Part shown: piece after piece, positions 8,814 through 18,321 of the stretch | Layout: the number at the start of each line of letters is the position of its first letter | Numbering within the stretch: position 1 is the first letter of the stretch | The notes under the pieces: generated by a model | What the model was told of the DNA's origin: nothing | What the model saw: only the letters and a program-made list of their open reading frames with translations | Databases searched by the model: none | Assembly: GCF_016909015.1 (NCBI RefSeq) | Contig: NZ_JAFBFA010000009.1 | Coordinates: 74,168-138,167, forward strand | Direction: 5' to 3' | DNA from: Gracilibacillus alcaliphilus | GTDB taxonomy: Bacteria > Bacillota > Bacilli > Bacillales > Amphibacillaceae | DNA: 64,000 bases | Program-made: the position numbers and the translations under genes

Positions 8814-9242
8814 TTACTCTTTATTTTCTAGTTGATCACTTACTTTGTCCAAACGCAAGGTTAATTCTTCCCCTTCTTTTTCCCCCAATATCTCAGAATA
8901 TTTTCGGCGCAGATTCATCCAACATTCATGAATAGTCGGTTGCAGACTTTTTCCTTTTTCCGTTGTATAAATAAGTGACATGCGCCCTTCTGCTTGGCTA
9001 TATATCAATCCTTTTGAAATCAGTTTTTCCACAAGACGAGTGACAGTAGAAGGCTTGAGATGAAGAATTTCGCTTAATTCCTTTTGGGAAACTCCTTCTT
9101 TATCATAGACAACCATTAATAAATAAGCGTAGGTAGGTGACAAACCACTGATTGCAAACTCGTCTTCTGCCATTTTGGTAATTATTCTGCCGAGTCGATT
9201 TGCAGTGAAATATAAGCATTCTTTCAAATAATTTTCTAGCAT
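8814..9242 (-). CDS. MarR-family transcriptional regulator
   Basis: 142-residue winged-helix dimeric regulator. Seen: the recognition region VSQKELSEILHLKPSTVTRLVEKLISKGLI at about residues 51-80, followed by the wing SQAEGRMSLIYTTEKG. The N-terminal helix LKECLYFTANRLGRIITKM and the C-terminal helix complete the dimerisation domain. No redox Cys near the N-terminus apart from Cys9, so Cys9 is the only candidate thiol sensor. Duplicate operators before its own gene and before the NmrA-like gene indicate autoregulation and control of that operon. Confidence 0.92.
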   Translation of the reverse strand: MLENYLKECLYFTANRLGRIITKMAEDEFAISGLSPTYAYLLMVVYDKEGVSQKELSEILHLKPSTVTRLVEKLISKGLIYSQAEGRMSLIYTTEKGKSLQPTIHECWMNLRRKYSEILGEKEGEELTLRLDKVSDQLENKE

Positions 9243-9273
9243 ATCCTTTTCTCCATTTCATATCATCATTTTA

Positions 9274-9317
9274 TTGTTTGTACATACAACTATAAGTTAG
9301 TTTTATAATATTGTCAA
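9274..9317 (-). promoter_or_regulatory. marR promoter with overlapping operator
   Basis: On the minus strand TTGACA (9312-9317) is followed after exactly 17 bp by TATAGT (9289-9294). The near-palindrome TTGTATGTACAAACAA (9274-9289) begins at the end of the -10 box. A bound repressor would block polymerase. Confidence 0.8.
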
Positions 9318-9698
9318 GAACTTGTGAAGAAAAGAACTGTTAAAATCAGCGAGTACCATGCGGAGGGCACGAAAAGATTGCTTCTAAAGAAGACTTATCC
9401 TACTTTGATAAAAAAATAGGTGAGCATAATCGCATGTTACTCGAAAAATAGAAAGCTAAATCTATTCATTTAATGATACTTCAAAATTAGTTCATCCCAA
9501 AAAATGCATGTTCTGAAAGTTCGGTAAAAAGAACCATTATTAATTAAATTAGTAACATCGTGTTACAACTCCGATATTAGCACAGCATGAAGAAAGCCAG
9601 TTAATAGAACAACCACTGGCTTTCTTCAATACATTCACCCTAGATGTTTTCCTACACCGTATTAAATAGGTATTGAAATCCTTCTATTCACAAGCTTT
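9318..9698. other. Non-coding gap with a decayed-looking coding trace
   Basis: Plus-strand bases about 9360-9450 read as a short protein-like tail (EKIASKEDLSYFDKKIGEHN...) ending at a stop, without a start or ribosome site. It may be the remnant of a lost gene; its family was not recognised. The rest is A+T-rich apart from the hairpin at 9589-9627. Confidence 0.3.
9589..9627 (-). terminator. Strong hairpin, probable terminator of the FAD-oxidoreductase operon
   Basis: Perfect 13-bp stem (GAAGAAAGCCAGT, 9589-9601, with its complement at 9615-9627), about 70 bp past the stop of the oxidoreductase gene. The U-tract on the minus strand is weak, so termination strength is uncertain. Confidence 0.6.
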
Positions 9699-11633
9699 CT
9701 AACTAAATTTGGATCGATTCGCTTTCAAAATTTGATATAACCAGTGACAAAACTCACCTCTGATTACCGTTTCACGATCAGTTTGACTAACTCTTAACCT
9801 TAAATTAGTCAATCGGTTAACTACACTTAACCATTGCTCTGCCATATTTCGCTTTAGAACAGGATTGTATTGCCAGTACTCTGATGGGCTAAGTTCCTCC
9901 CGCGGAGAACGCGGTCCCATATCAACTCCAACCGGGAGTACATTGGCACTTGCCGGTAATACCGGAATACTACTCCCACCTTCTAATCCTCTTGCCATCA
10001 TCACCCATTTCGAAGCTTCAGAAACTAATAATGGCTGATCCAGTTTGGCAGCATAACTTGTAAAAAACCCTTTCGTTCCAAAGTATTCTGCTGCTTGTCG
10101 ATAGGGGTGATCCCAAGTTACATCTTGATAATGGGTTAATTTTTGATCCTTCTCGATTAGGGCATCTTGCAAGAAATCTATAGAAATGTCTCTGACACTT
10201 TTTTGCTGTGAAATACTAATACTGGCTGATATACCTGCTGCAAAGCCAATCTGGAGCCAAAAAGGTTCCATACGAATGGTTCCAAAACCTAAATGTGTCG
10301 AAGAGATTGCTACAGGTACTAATAGTCGGTCCACATTCTGCGGAATCATGGACGCATAAGGAATTTGATAAATTTCTGTCAGCCAAGTTAACCCTAAAAA
10401 ACCTTCCAATGTTACATCCTGTCCTGCCTCTTCTCTTTTCCGCGTGGCATGAGAATCAATAGCATAATCCCCCACTGCAATACTATCTACGTGGATAGGT
10501 GCTCGTTCTAACCCAGGAGCAAGCCGCGCATCGTTCTCAGAAAATACGTATTCCCCTTTTATTCGCCTCGCTTCACGTACATAAATTTGGGGAGGAAAGT
10601 GGTCAAATTCAATAAATTCATCTGCTGCATATCCCCATTTTTTGGCGTCTTCTCGTATCCTATTTGGTATCGCTTGATCATTTTGTATAAACCATAATAA
10701 GCCTTTAGTATAATTACGGTGCCGGTTAATGATTTGACGTCGAACTTCACTTCCCCCTTCCGGAAACAGGTCGCTTTCCTCAGGTAAATCAGTTGAACAA
10801 AGACAGTAGTGGTGATTATTTGTATCTGTTTTATGATTCGGTATTCTTTCTAATTTCATAATATCACCCAAACCATTGATCCGTTGTTTTTTTATATCTT
10901 CTATCAAGCTTATATAATTTTCACGTACATAAGAGTCTGGTTTAGTGACTGGAACCATATTAGCTGGGTCATCTGTTAAACAAAGCCTAAAATTATAAGC
11001 TTGCACTCTGTTGTCGCCTTCTCCTGTACTGTGAGGTAAAATAGTTTTATTTGGGTGATAATCCATATAAATCTTCCCAGCATATTCCTCATTCCACTCC
11101 GTTCTCGCCTCTCTTCCTAAGGTATATGGTACTCCAGCCATGGCAGCTAAATCGCCTTCATAAGACGCATCAATAAATACCTTGGCATGGATATGAAATA
11201 GTTGTCCATTCTCCACAGATCTTATTGATATTTGTTCAAGTGCATGATCAGCAACATGAGTATCCACCAATTCATTATTACAGCATAAGGTGATATTCGA
11301 TTCGTTTGTTAATAAGGTCAGCCAAATATCTTTCGCTACAGATGGCTCAAACCATAAGCCCTGATTACAATCTTCTACTTGCTGTGAATGTTCCCCATAA
11401 TGCTGCACATAATACTCCTTTACCTTCGTTGCAAATTCCTTAAAAATAGACCCTGAAGCTTCTAAAGAACGTATATCTGTCCGGCCCAGTCCACTGGTCA
11501 TCATGCCCCCCATATGCTTGCTGGGTTCAATAAGCAATGTCTTCTTATTCCTTCGCGCTGCGGCTATTGCTGCCCCCATTCCGCCAGGTGTAGCCGCATA
11601 AACAACCAATTCATAATTATCCAAAATATGCAA
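9699..11633 (-). CDS. FAD-dependent oxidoreductase (FAD_oxidored family), copy B
   Basis: About 644-residue flavoprotein. The N-terminal dinucleotide fold is variant (VYAATPGGMGAAIAAARR instead of GxGxxG), followed by LLIEPSKHMGGMMTSGLGRTD and a later FIDASYEGDLAAMAGV. All three are typical of the FAD-dependent family common in polysaccharide-utilisation loci, whose substrates are mostly unknown. The frame opens at ATG 11714 inside the preceding gene; TTG 11633, behind GGGTGAG, gives the expected family N-terminus, but GTG 11642 is also possible. It is the last gene of the LplABC-like operon and a distant paralogue of the protein at 15150-16697, longer by about 130 residues at its C-terminus. 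Confidence 0.85.
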   Translation of the reverse strand: MHILDNYELVVYAATPGGMGAAIAAARRNKKTLLIEPSKHMGGMMTSGLGRTDIRSLEASGSIFKEFATKVKEYYVQHYGEHSQQVEDCNQGLWFEPSVAKDIWLTLLTNESNITLCCNNELVDTHVADHALEQISIRSVENGQLFHIHAKVFIDASYEGDLAAMAGVPYTLGREARTEWNEEYAGKIYMDYHPNKTILPHSTGEGDNRVQAYNFRLCLTDDPANMVPVTKPDSYVRENYISLIEDIKKQRINGLGDIMKLERIPNHKTDTNNHHYCLCSTDLPEESDLFPEGGSEVRRQIINRHRNYTKGLLWFIQNDQAIPNRIREDAKKWGYAADEFIEFDHFPPQIYVREARRIKGEYVFSENDARLAPGLERAPIHVDSIAVGDYAIDSHATRKREEAGQDVTLEGFLGLTWLTEIYQIPYASMIPQNVDRLLVPVAISSTHLGFGTIRMEPFWLQIGFAAGISASISISQQKSVRDISIDFLQDALIEKDQKLTHYQDVTWDHPYRQAAEYFGTKGFFTSYAAKLDQPLLVSEASKWVMMARGLEGGSSIPVLPASANVLPVGVDMGPRSPREELSPSEYWQYNPVLKRNMAEQWLSVVNRLTNLRLRVSQTDRETVIRGEFCHWLYQILKANRSKFS

Positions 11634-11659
11634 ATTACTCACCCACTTATCGTTATATT

Positions 11660-13285
11660 TTATATATGCTGATCCATTAAATTTTCTTTCATTTCCCCTG
11701 GAGTGATACCCCAATGTTTGCGAAAAACCTTTGAAAAATAGCTTACATCCTTATAACCTAAAACACCGGCTGTGAAATATACTTTTTTCCCCTGAGCCAA
11801 TAATTGTTTAGCTCGCTCCATTTTTCTTACTAGTACATATCTGGAAAAGGAAACCTCCATTTCCTTTTTAAACAGCCGGCTTAAGTAAGAAGCATTAACA
11901 AATAAGCTTTGTGACACCTGATTTAAAGTGATCTCTTGATCCATATTTTTTTCAATAATCATTAAGGCCTCATTTACTAGCTGATGTCTTTTGCAATCTC
12001 GTTTCTTATCTGTATATTTCAGCATTTTTTTCATTAATTGATACAGCCATTGTTTTAGCTCTTCTGCCGTATCGATTGTTGTCCAAGCGTTAAAATCGCT
12101 CCATTCTTCTCCAAATACCTCTGTAATAGACCATTGCTGCTTTTGTATATATTTAATAAAAAAACTTTGAACATACATCATCTTTTCTCGTATCATGTCT
12201 AATTGGTTGGAAGCTTCTAATCCTTCTGTAAAAAAGGGATCCATTAATTCCAAAGAAGCGTCTAAATTTCTTGTTTCCAAGGCTATTTCAATTTGCTTCT
12301 CCACATTATCCAGTGTGGTAAAGTTTAGTTCATTTTCGTAAGTGGTCTGCTGCGGAATAACGATATCTCCCCCATACATTAATCGTTCCTTCAAAGCCGC
12401 CTGTGCTTTCTCGTACGATTGATGAACTTTATTTATTTCATTTACTATCCCGCCAATACCTGCACTGGCAGATACACCCAGACATTCCTTTACTGTTGCT
12501 AATAACTTAGTGATTTGTTTATTGACATGGTGTAATACAGCTGCTTCTGATTGCTCCTTGTTATCTAAGAAACATATAATAATAGATTCGTTCAAATTCG
12601 AAATCACTTTACATTTCTCTGATTCCAGACACTCTTGGGCAATACATTTCAGAGAAAAAGTCAATAACGACACATCTTCTTCAGGATGGAAGGTACTGTC
12701 GTCACCGTGCAAAGGATCCATAGCAACAGTAGCAATCGTATATTTAGTATAATGGGATATGTTCAGCATGAATTCTTCGCTGCGCCTGAGAGTCTCATAT
12801 TCAGAATACTTGCCAAAAATCCACTTTTGGAAAAATAATTCTTGCAGCTGTGGTAAATTCTCAGCCCATTTTTTCTTTAGCTTGGCCAGATTATTCTGTT
12901 CTTTCCACTCCAATTTAATTTCTTCTGAAGCAGATAAAACCGCCCTCCGTATTTCTTCATCTCCTGCAGGTTTTAATAAGTATTGACAAACTCCCAATTC
13001 GATAGCTGTTTGTGCAAAATAGAAGTCATCATGACCACTCAAAATAATGATTTTTGGCAATGATTTATATTCATTTCTTATCGATTTGGCTAACTGCAGA
13101 CCATCCATTTCAGGCATGTGGATATCCAATATAATAATGTCTGGTTCCCATTTTGGAATAATTTCCAAAGCTTCCTTACCATTATTTGAAATCCCTACGA
13201 CCGCAATATCATGCTTTTCCCAATCAATATTGAAAGCAATCCCGTTAGCTACCCTTACTTCATCTTCAATAATCATTAAATTCAT
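11660..13285 (-). CDS. YesN-like response regulator (receiver plus AraC-type HTH)
   Basis: 541-residue two-component regulator. Receiver: IIEDE acidic pocket, phospho-Asp in IILDIHMPEMDG (about residue 55), and the YLLKPAG Lys. A long helical linker precedes the AraC domain (about residues 435-540), containing ITLNQVSQSLFVNASYLSRL and the second helix-turn-helix DVSYFSKVFRKHWGITP. Its ATG overlaps the kinase stop by 4 bp (ATGA), so the pair is translationally coupled. The genes around it make up an ABC importer and two oxidoreductases, the presumed regulon. Confidence 0.93.
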   Translation of the reverse strand: MNLMIIEDEVRVANGIAFNIDWEKHDIAVVGISNNGKEALEIIPKWEPDIIILDIHMPEMDGLQLAKSIRNEYKSLPKIIILSGHDDFYFAQTAIELGVCQYLLKPAGDEEIRRAVLSASEEIKLEWKEQNNLAKLKKKWAENLPQLQELFFQKWIFGKYSEYETLRRSEEFMLNISHYTKYTIATVAMDPLHGDDSTFHPEEDVSLLTFSLKCIAQECLESEKCKVISNLNESIIICFLDNKEQSEAAVLHHVNKQITKLLATVKECLGVSASAGIGGIVNEINKVHQSYEKAQAALKERLMYGGDIVIPQQTTYENELNFTTLDNVEKQIEIALETRNLDASLELMDPFFTEGLEASNQLDMIREKMMYVQSFFIKYIQKQQWSITEVFGEEWSDFNAWTTIDTAEELKQWLYQLMKKMLKYTDKKRDCKRHQLVNEALMIIEKNMDQEITLNQVSQSLFVNASYLSRLFKKEMEVSFSRYVLVRKMERAKQLLAQGKKVYFTAGVLGYKDVSYFSKVFRKHWGITPGEMKENLMDQHI

Positions 13286-15084
13286 TCGGCATGCTCCTTT
13301 AGAGAATCCAGCGGTATTTTCAAGGTTACTTTTGTTCCTTCCGTCTCCACACTGTTTATATCCATTCTTGCCTCATCCCCATAATAGAGCTTTAGTCTGA
13401 TCAATAAATTGCTTAAGCCATATATATCCTGATGTGTCTGTTCTTCTGTAATCGTAAACGAAAGGTAGTTTTGAGCAATTTGATCCATCCTTTGACGAAT
13501 ACACTGTAACCGTTCTTCACCAATGCCCTTTCCTGTATCCTCTACAGTGAGATACAAATAATCGTTTTCCAAATAGGAAGATATTTTTATTTCCCCATCA
13601 CCATTATATTTTTCCAAACCATGAATAATGGCATTCTCGACAAGCGGCTGTAATAATAGCTTTAAAATATGCAGTCTTTTTGTTTCTTCTTCCATGTGGA
13701 ATTTGACAGAAAAACGGTCTGAATAGCGAATTTGCTGAACTCTTAGATAATGATGAAGATGTTCGATATTTTTCCCGATAGAGATAGTTTCGCTTCCTTT
13801 AATTAAACTTAAACGCATAAACTTAGAAAGGCTTAAAATCATATCACTTATTTCATCGGCATCATAATTCTTTGACATCCAGTAAATTGAATCCAGTGTA
13901 TTGTATAAAAAGTGAGGATTCATTTGTGACTGCAAGAATTTCAATTCAGCCTTCGTCAACCTTAATTGCTTTTCATATATGTTTTCGATGTAATAGCGCT
14001 GATCATCTACCATATGATTAAAGCTTTTCATCAGCTGGCCAAATTCATCCTTGCGCTGAAAGTCGATTTGAGTATCTAAATCTCCTTGACGTACCTTTGT
14101 CATTCCCTCATTTAACCTATTCAATGGAGTTGAAATGCCTCGATAAATAGTCCAAGAGATTACCACAGCCAACAATAAACTAACGCCAATAATTAAATAG
14201 GTAAATTGACGTACACGAACAGACTCCTCCACAACTACCCCTTCAGGCTGTAACAGCACAAGAGACCATCCGCTATAATCCGAAGTGATACTTAGCTCTG
14301 TCCGGCCTTTCATAGATCGTTCAAGAGAGGTCAAGTTGATATCCTGTTGCGGCTGATTAGATACAATTAAATCTCCTTGCTCCGAAAATAAATACATTTT
14401 CGTACCAGATAAAGAAGTTAATTGATTCATCTGCCGATAAAGTTCTTCTCGTTTAATAGTAACAGCTAATAAATTATGGTTCGCTTTCACGTTATACACA
14501 TCCATCAATCGAATAATAGAAAAGGAGGATCGGTTAAATACGGGATTCAGCACCTCATTAACATTAAACAGATTGGATTGTGGAATAAGTAACAGCTTAT
14601 CCGCCCCTATAGCGGCAGCCTCCTGATACCAATCTTGCTGCTTATAATCTTCTATTCTCCTGCCTCCAAAGGTAGAAGATAACACCAAAGAAGAGGGATC
14701 ATGCCATATTGTTACCTCACTTACTAAAGGATTCAATGTACGTATCGTATTAATTTGTTCTTTTATATTTTTAAATTCTATAATGGATTGGCTAGATAAC
14801 TCCGCTTCAGCATTATTCAATATATTATTGAGATTTCGATCATTTGCCAGAATAGTGGCTAGCTCATCTACTTGCTGAATAACTGTATCTATTTCATCCA
14901 TCACGGAAGTCATCGAACGATAGGTTCGATGACTCATTTGATCTTCTAGGATTTTCTGTGATTCAACATTAGCATATAAACTGACAAAAATAAGCGGGAC
15001 CAGAATAATAATAAAATAACAGGTTAACCTCACTTGCACCGAAGTCTCTATCGCTCTCCTGATTTTTCCTAAACATGTTTTCAC
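13282..15084 (-). CDS. YesM-like sensor histidine kinase
   Basis: About 600 residues: N-terminal transmembrane helix, a Cache-like extracytoplasmic region, a second helix near 280-300, HAMP (GISTPLNRLNEGMTKVRQGD), the His_kinase motif QMNPHFLYNTLDSIYW, then a HATPase domain with VENAIIHGLEKY and VEDTGKGIG. The GTG at 15084 lies seven bases after GGGGG and is chosen over the TTG at 15090. It forms a coupled pair with the response regulator that overlaps its 3' end, and lies within the oxidoreductase/ABC operon instead of at its head. Confidence 0.9.
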   Translation of the reverse strand: MKTCLGKIRRAIETSVQVRLTCYFIIILVPLIFVSLYANVESQKILEDQMSHRTYRSMTSVMDEIDTVIQQVDELATILANDRNLNNILNNAEAELSSQSIIEFKNIKEQINTIRTLNPLVSEVTIWHDPSSLVLSSTFGGRRIEDYKQQDWYQEAAAIGADKLLLIPQSNLFNVNEVLNPVFNRSSFSIIRLMDVYNVKANHNLLAVTIKREELYRQMNQLTSLSGTKMYLFSEQGDLIVSNQPQQDINLTSLERSMKGRTELSITSDYSGWSLVLLQPEGVVVEESVRVRQFTYLIIGVSLLLAVVISWTIYRGISTPLNRLNEGMTKVRQGDLDTQIDFQRKDEFGQLMKSFNHMVDDQRYYIENIYEKQLRLTKAELKFLQSQMNPHFLYNTLDSIYWMSKNYDADEISDMILSLSKFMRLSLIKGSETISIGKNIEHLHHYLRVQQIRYSDRFSVKFHMEEETKRLHILKLLLQPLVENAIIHGLEKYNGDGEIKISSYLENDYLYLTVEDTGKGIGEERLQCIRQRMDQIAQNYLSFTITEEQTHQDIYGLSNLLIRLKLYYGDEARMDINSVETEGTKVTLKIPLDSLKEHAE

Positions 15085-15149
15085 ACGCAAGCCCCCGTAT
15101 CACTTATTCTTTTAAATTTGTTATCCCGCATTGCCAGTTTATACGTCTG

Positions 15150-16697
15150 CTAATTCCATTCCAAGATTTGCTTGGCAGCAAGTAATTTTTTCCTTAATAC
15201 AGCATAATCCACCTCTTGCACATCACAGTCTTGTTCCAAAGCAATCGATGCTGCTGTAGCTGCAGACTCTCCTAAAATCATAAACACCGGCTCCATTCTG
15301 ATCGATCCATAAGCAATATGGGAAGAGGATAAACAAACTGGAACCAATAAGTTATTACATTCTTCGGCCTTTGGAACAATAGATTGATAGGAAATAGGAA
15401 AAGGCGAGGCAGGAGGTATTTCTACATTGCCTTCATTGATACACCTGCCATCCACTACAAGCCTTCGGCAGTTATGAGAATCAATCGTATAAGCTGCCAA
15501 CCCAATAGAATCCTCTACTACCTTATTTCCGCGGCATTCATGTTCTGTCATCACATAATCAGACTTCATTCTGCGCCCTTCTCTAATATAGAGCTGGTGC
15601 GGCCAGCCTTTCGTCCGTTCAAATTCATCTAACGGCAAGCCCCATTTAGACACTTCTTTACGAATTGCTTGAGGTACCCTTTCATCGTTACTTAAGAAGT
15701 ACAGCATCCCTAAATTATAGTTGACATGATCTTGAAAAATTTCCTCTCTTGTTAGATAATCACCTTCCGGCCAATTGTAATTAAAACCAATATGATCAGT
15801 TGAAACCGCTCCATAATTATTAAAATCTGTTTTATCATTGGGTAACTTGGAACTTAATCTCATCACATCCCATACACCAGATGTAATATACCTTAATAAG
15901 AGCAGGAAATGATCTGGATTATAGGATTCAGGCTGATAAAATGGCATTTGATTATTGGGGTTATTCGTTAAACAAATTCTAAAATTATATGCCTGTATTC
16001 GATGATCTCCTTGCCCTTGATAGCCTATGTCACTGTCTGTTACTCCGTATAATAAACCACTGTCAGGTTTACCTTCGATTACATAAGGGTCAATCCAATT
16101 GGTGAAATTATGATTAGGATGACCAAAATGGATCCCATTCAGGGTTTCTTTATAGGTTCGATTGCTTTCTCTCCCTACATGATAGGATACACCTGCTTTT
16201 GCTAATAAATCTCCTTCATATGTGGCATCAAAGAAAATACTGGCAGTAAATACATCTCCGTTTTCCATGATCATTCTTTTTATTGTCCGATCTTCCATTT
16301 CGACTTTTGCTAAATATGTTTGAAAATATACAGGAATCTCTAATTCTTCTAGCCATTCTTGATAGATTTTTTCTGCTACATGCGGTTCAAACCTCCAATG
16401 GGCTTTGTTATCCTTTAAACCATAGTGACGACCTACCGCTTCATAAAAGGTTCTGGACAGGCCTCCCACCGCTGACTTATTGCCAATATCGGTCATCCCT
16501 AACCCGCTGGTTGTCATTCCGCCTACATGATTCCCACATTCAACCATCACCACATGAAACCCCAGATGCTTTGCTTTTACCGCGGCAGCGACGCCGGCAG
16601 AAGTTCCGCCATAAATACACATATCTGCTTTCACCTGGTTAGCTTGATCATGTGCTGATCGCTTTGACTGATAGTAATGCAATTGATTATTTTCCAT
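15150..16697 (-). CDS. FAD-dependent oxidoreductase (FAD_oxidored family), copy A
   Basis: About 515-residue flavoprotein. The FAD-binding N-terminus reads CIYGGTSAGVAAAVKAKHLG, then VECGNHVGGMTTSGLGMTD, and FDATYEGDLLAKAGV. These blocks match the PF12831-type family and align block by block with the copy at 9699-11633. A shared RIQAYNFRICLTN/RVQAYNFRLCLTD segment confirms paralogy. ATG 16697 is preferred because the ATG at 16709 touches the AAAGGA ribosome site. It follows the ABC binding-protein gene by 75 bp, so it probably oxidises something derived from the imported compound. No signal peptide; cytoplasmic. Confidence 0.87.
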   Translation of the reverse strand: MENNQLHYYQSKRSAHDQANQVKADMCIYGGTSAGVAAAVKAKHLGFHVVMVECGNHVGGMTTSGLGMTDIGNKSAVGGLSRTFYEAVGRHYGLKDNKAHWRFEPHVAEKIYQEWLEELEIPVYFQTYLAKVEMEDRTIKRMIMENGDVFTASIFFDATYEGDLLAKAGVSYHVGRESNRTYKETLNGIHFGHPNHNFTNWIDPYVIEGKPDSGLLYGVTDSDIGYQGQGDHRIQAYNFRICLTNNPNNQMPFYQPESYNPDHFLLLLRYITSGVWDVMRLSSKLPNDKTDFNNYGAVSTDHIGFNYNWPEGDYLTREEIFQDHVNYNLGMLYFLSNDERVPQAIRKEVSKWGLPLDEFERTKGWPHQLYIREGRRMKSDYVMTEHECRGNKVVEDSIGLAAYTIDSHNCRRLVVDGRCINEGNVEIPPASPFPISYQSIVPKAEECNNLLVPVCLSSSHIAYGSIRMEPVFMILGESAATAASIALEQDCDVQEVDYAVLRKKLLAAKQILEWN

Positions 16698-16771
16698 TAT
16701 ATTACACATCCTTTATTCACTAAATATAGCTGGCACCAATCAGTTCCGATTACAGGAAGACAACATTTCCA

Positions 16772-18295
16772 TCAATTTTGTGTCTGATAATCCTTAAACC
16801 ATTCATTCACTTCATCTGTGATATCCTGACCTCCATTTGCATACCAATCATTCACAAATACATCAAAATCATCGATGGAGAGATTTCCCATGATAATATT
16901 TGTAAATACTTCCACTTCTGTTTGTTCCAAGGTAGCCGCATATCTTCCCATCGAAGGAGTTGGTGTTCCCAAAAACTCACTTTTAATCGCATGTTCAGAA
17001 GCACGTTCAAGATTATCAACTAGATTAAAATGTTTCCCTAAAGAATCTAATCGCAAATTGACATAGTCCATATTGTCAGGCTCCACCACTTCAGCCAGTG
17101 TCAAACGATACAGGTGATCATTATGTTTTTCAAAATCAGTAACCATCTCATCGCCTTCCATCTGCCAAACATCATCCTCAAAACCGAATTTCAGTGTTGT
17201 GTAGCCTTCCCCTATCATAAAATCCAACATTCTGATCACAGCTTCTGGATTTTCACTAGTTACTGGTATCACACTGTATCCGCTTACAATATGAGGTCCA
17301 GCTGTTCCAGATTGATCACCTGGCCCTTCTGGGTATTCTAACGGTAACCACTCCGCGTCCGGATTATTTTGAAGATTGGTTTGAATAGGTCCTCTGGTAT
17401 CATACCAATGGGCAGAAAATAAACCGACATCTTCATTAGCTATTTTTTCTTCTATATTTGACGTACTGTTTAATGCCCATTCTTTATCAATCAAACCTTC
17501 ACTATACCAATTTCTTAATAGCTCAAGTACTTCTTTTGTTTCTGGCAGTGTACTAGTGTAAACCAGTTCGCCATCTCGCTCCACCCATTGACTCCTTTGA
17601 ATACCAAAAGCTCCAAAGAATGGCTGTGTCCGTGCTAAATTTTCTCCAATGATTAAACCCATTGTATCATTTTTTCCATTTCCATCTGGATCCTCTTCCA
17701 CAAAAGCTCTCATAACATCTTCGTATTCTTCTAATGTTTTAGGCGGATTTATTGCAAGGTTATCCAGCCAGTCTTGTCTTACATACATAATGTGATCCCC
17801 TGGATAAGTAGTAATTCGCGGAACTGCATAAATATTCCCATCAATCGTTACGTTTTCCCACGCTTCCGCTGGAATATTATCAAGTAGATTCTGGCCATGT
17901 TCTTTTAACAGATCATCTAATGGTTCCAAGGCATTTTGATTAACATAATCTACAAACCAAGAAGGATTATGACTAAATAACATATCCGGCAAATCACCTG
18001 AAGCCATGATAACATTCAATCTTTCCTCATATGCCTCAGCAGGAGGATAAATTAACTCAATATCTACATTGACATTTTCTTCGATATACTCCATATAAGG
18101 ATTCTTATTACCATCCATCCCATCTGGAAAACTGCGGCCAGCATTATTTAACACAATAGAAATACTAGCTGCTTGGTCACCAGCTTGATCGCTTGATTGG
18201 ATAGTATCATCAGACGAGCAAGCGATCACACTTATAAAACTTAGCAGCATAATCAAGCCTAGCACACTGTTTCTAACTGTTTTATATCGCTTCAT
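16772..18295 (-). CDS. Oligosaccharide ABC transporter binding lipoprotein, LplA-like
   Basis: 507 residues. The signal peptide ends at a lipobox (FISVIAC, Cys26). The body has features of the large LplA/family 1 binding proteins: NPYMEYIEENVNVDIEL, MASGDLPDMLFS, and a C-terminal FVNDWYANGG segment. It receives an extracellular oligosaccharide for the two permeases encoded just upstream. The start ATG follows AAGGGGATG. There is no ATP-binding subunit in the cluster; in this family a shared MsmK-type ATPase is usual, which is inference. Confidence 0.92.
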   Translation of the reverse strand: MKRYKTVRNSVLGLIMLLSFISVIACSSDDTIQSSDQAGDQAASISIVLNNAGRSFPDGMDGNKNPYMEYIEENVNVDIELIYPPAEAYEERLNVIMASGDLPDMLFSHNPSWFVDYVNQNALEPLDDLLKEHGQNLLDNIPAEAWENVTIDGNIYAVPRITTYPGDHIMYVRQDWLDNLAINPPKTLEEYEDVMRAFVEEDPDGNGKNDTMGLIIGENLARTQPFFGAFGIQRSQWVERDGELVYTSTLPETKEVLELLRNWYSEGLIDKEWALNSTSNIEEKIANEDVGLFSAHWYDTRGPIQTNLQNNPDAEWLPLEYPEGPGDQSGTAGPHIVSGYSVIPVTSENPEAVIRMLDFMIGEGYTTLKFGFEDDVWQMEGDEMVTDFEKHNDHLYRLTLAEVVEPDNMDYVNLRLDSLGKHFNLVDNLERASEHAIKSEFLGTPTPSMGRYAATLEQTEVEVFTNIIMGNLSIDDFDVFVNDWYANGGQDITDEVNEWFKDYQTQN

Positions 18296-18321
18296 TTGTT
18301 TACATCCCCTTCATTAAATGA

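Noticed and set aside
9360..9450. Plus-strand coding trace ending in GEHNRMLLEK
   Set aside because: No start, ribosome site or family could be assigned; too short to call a gene.
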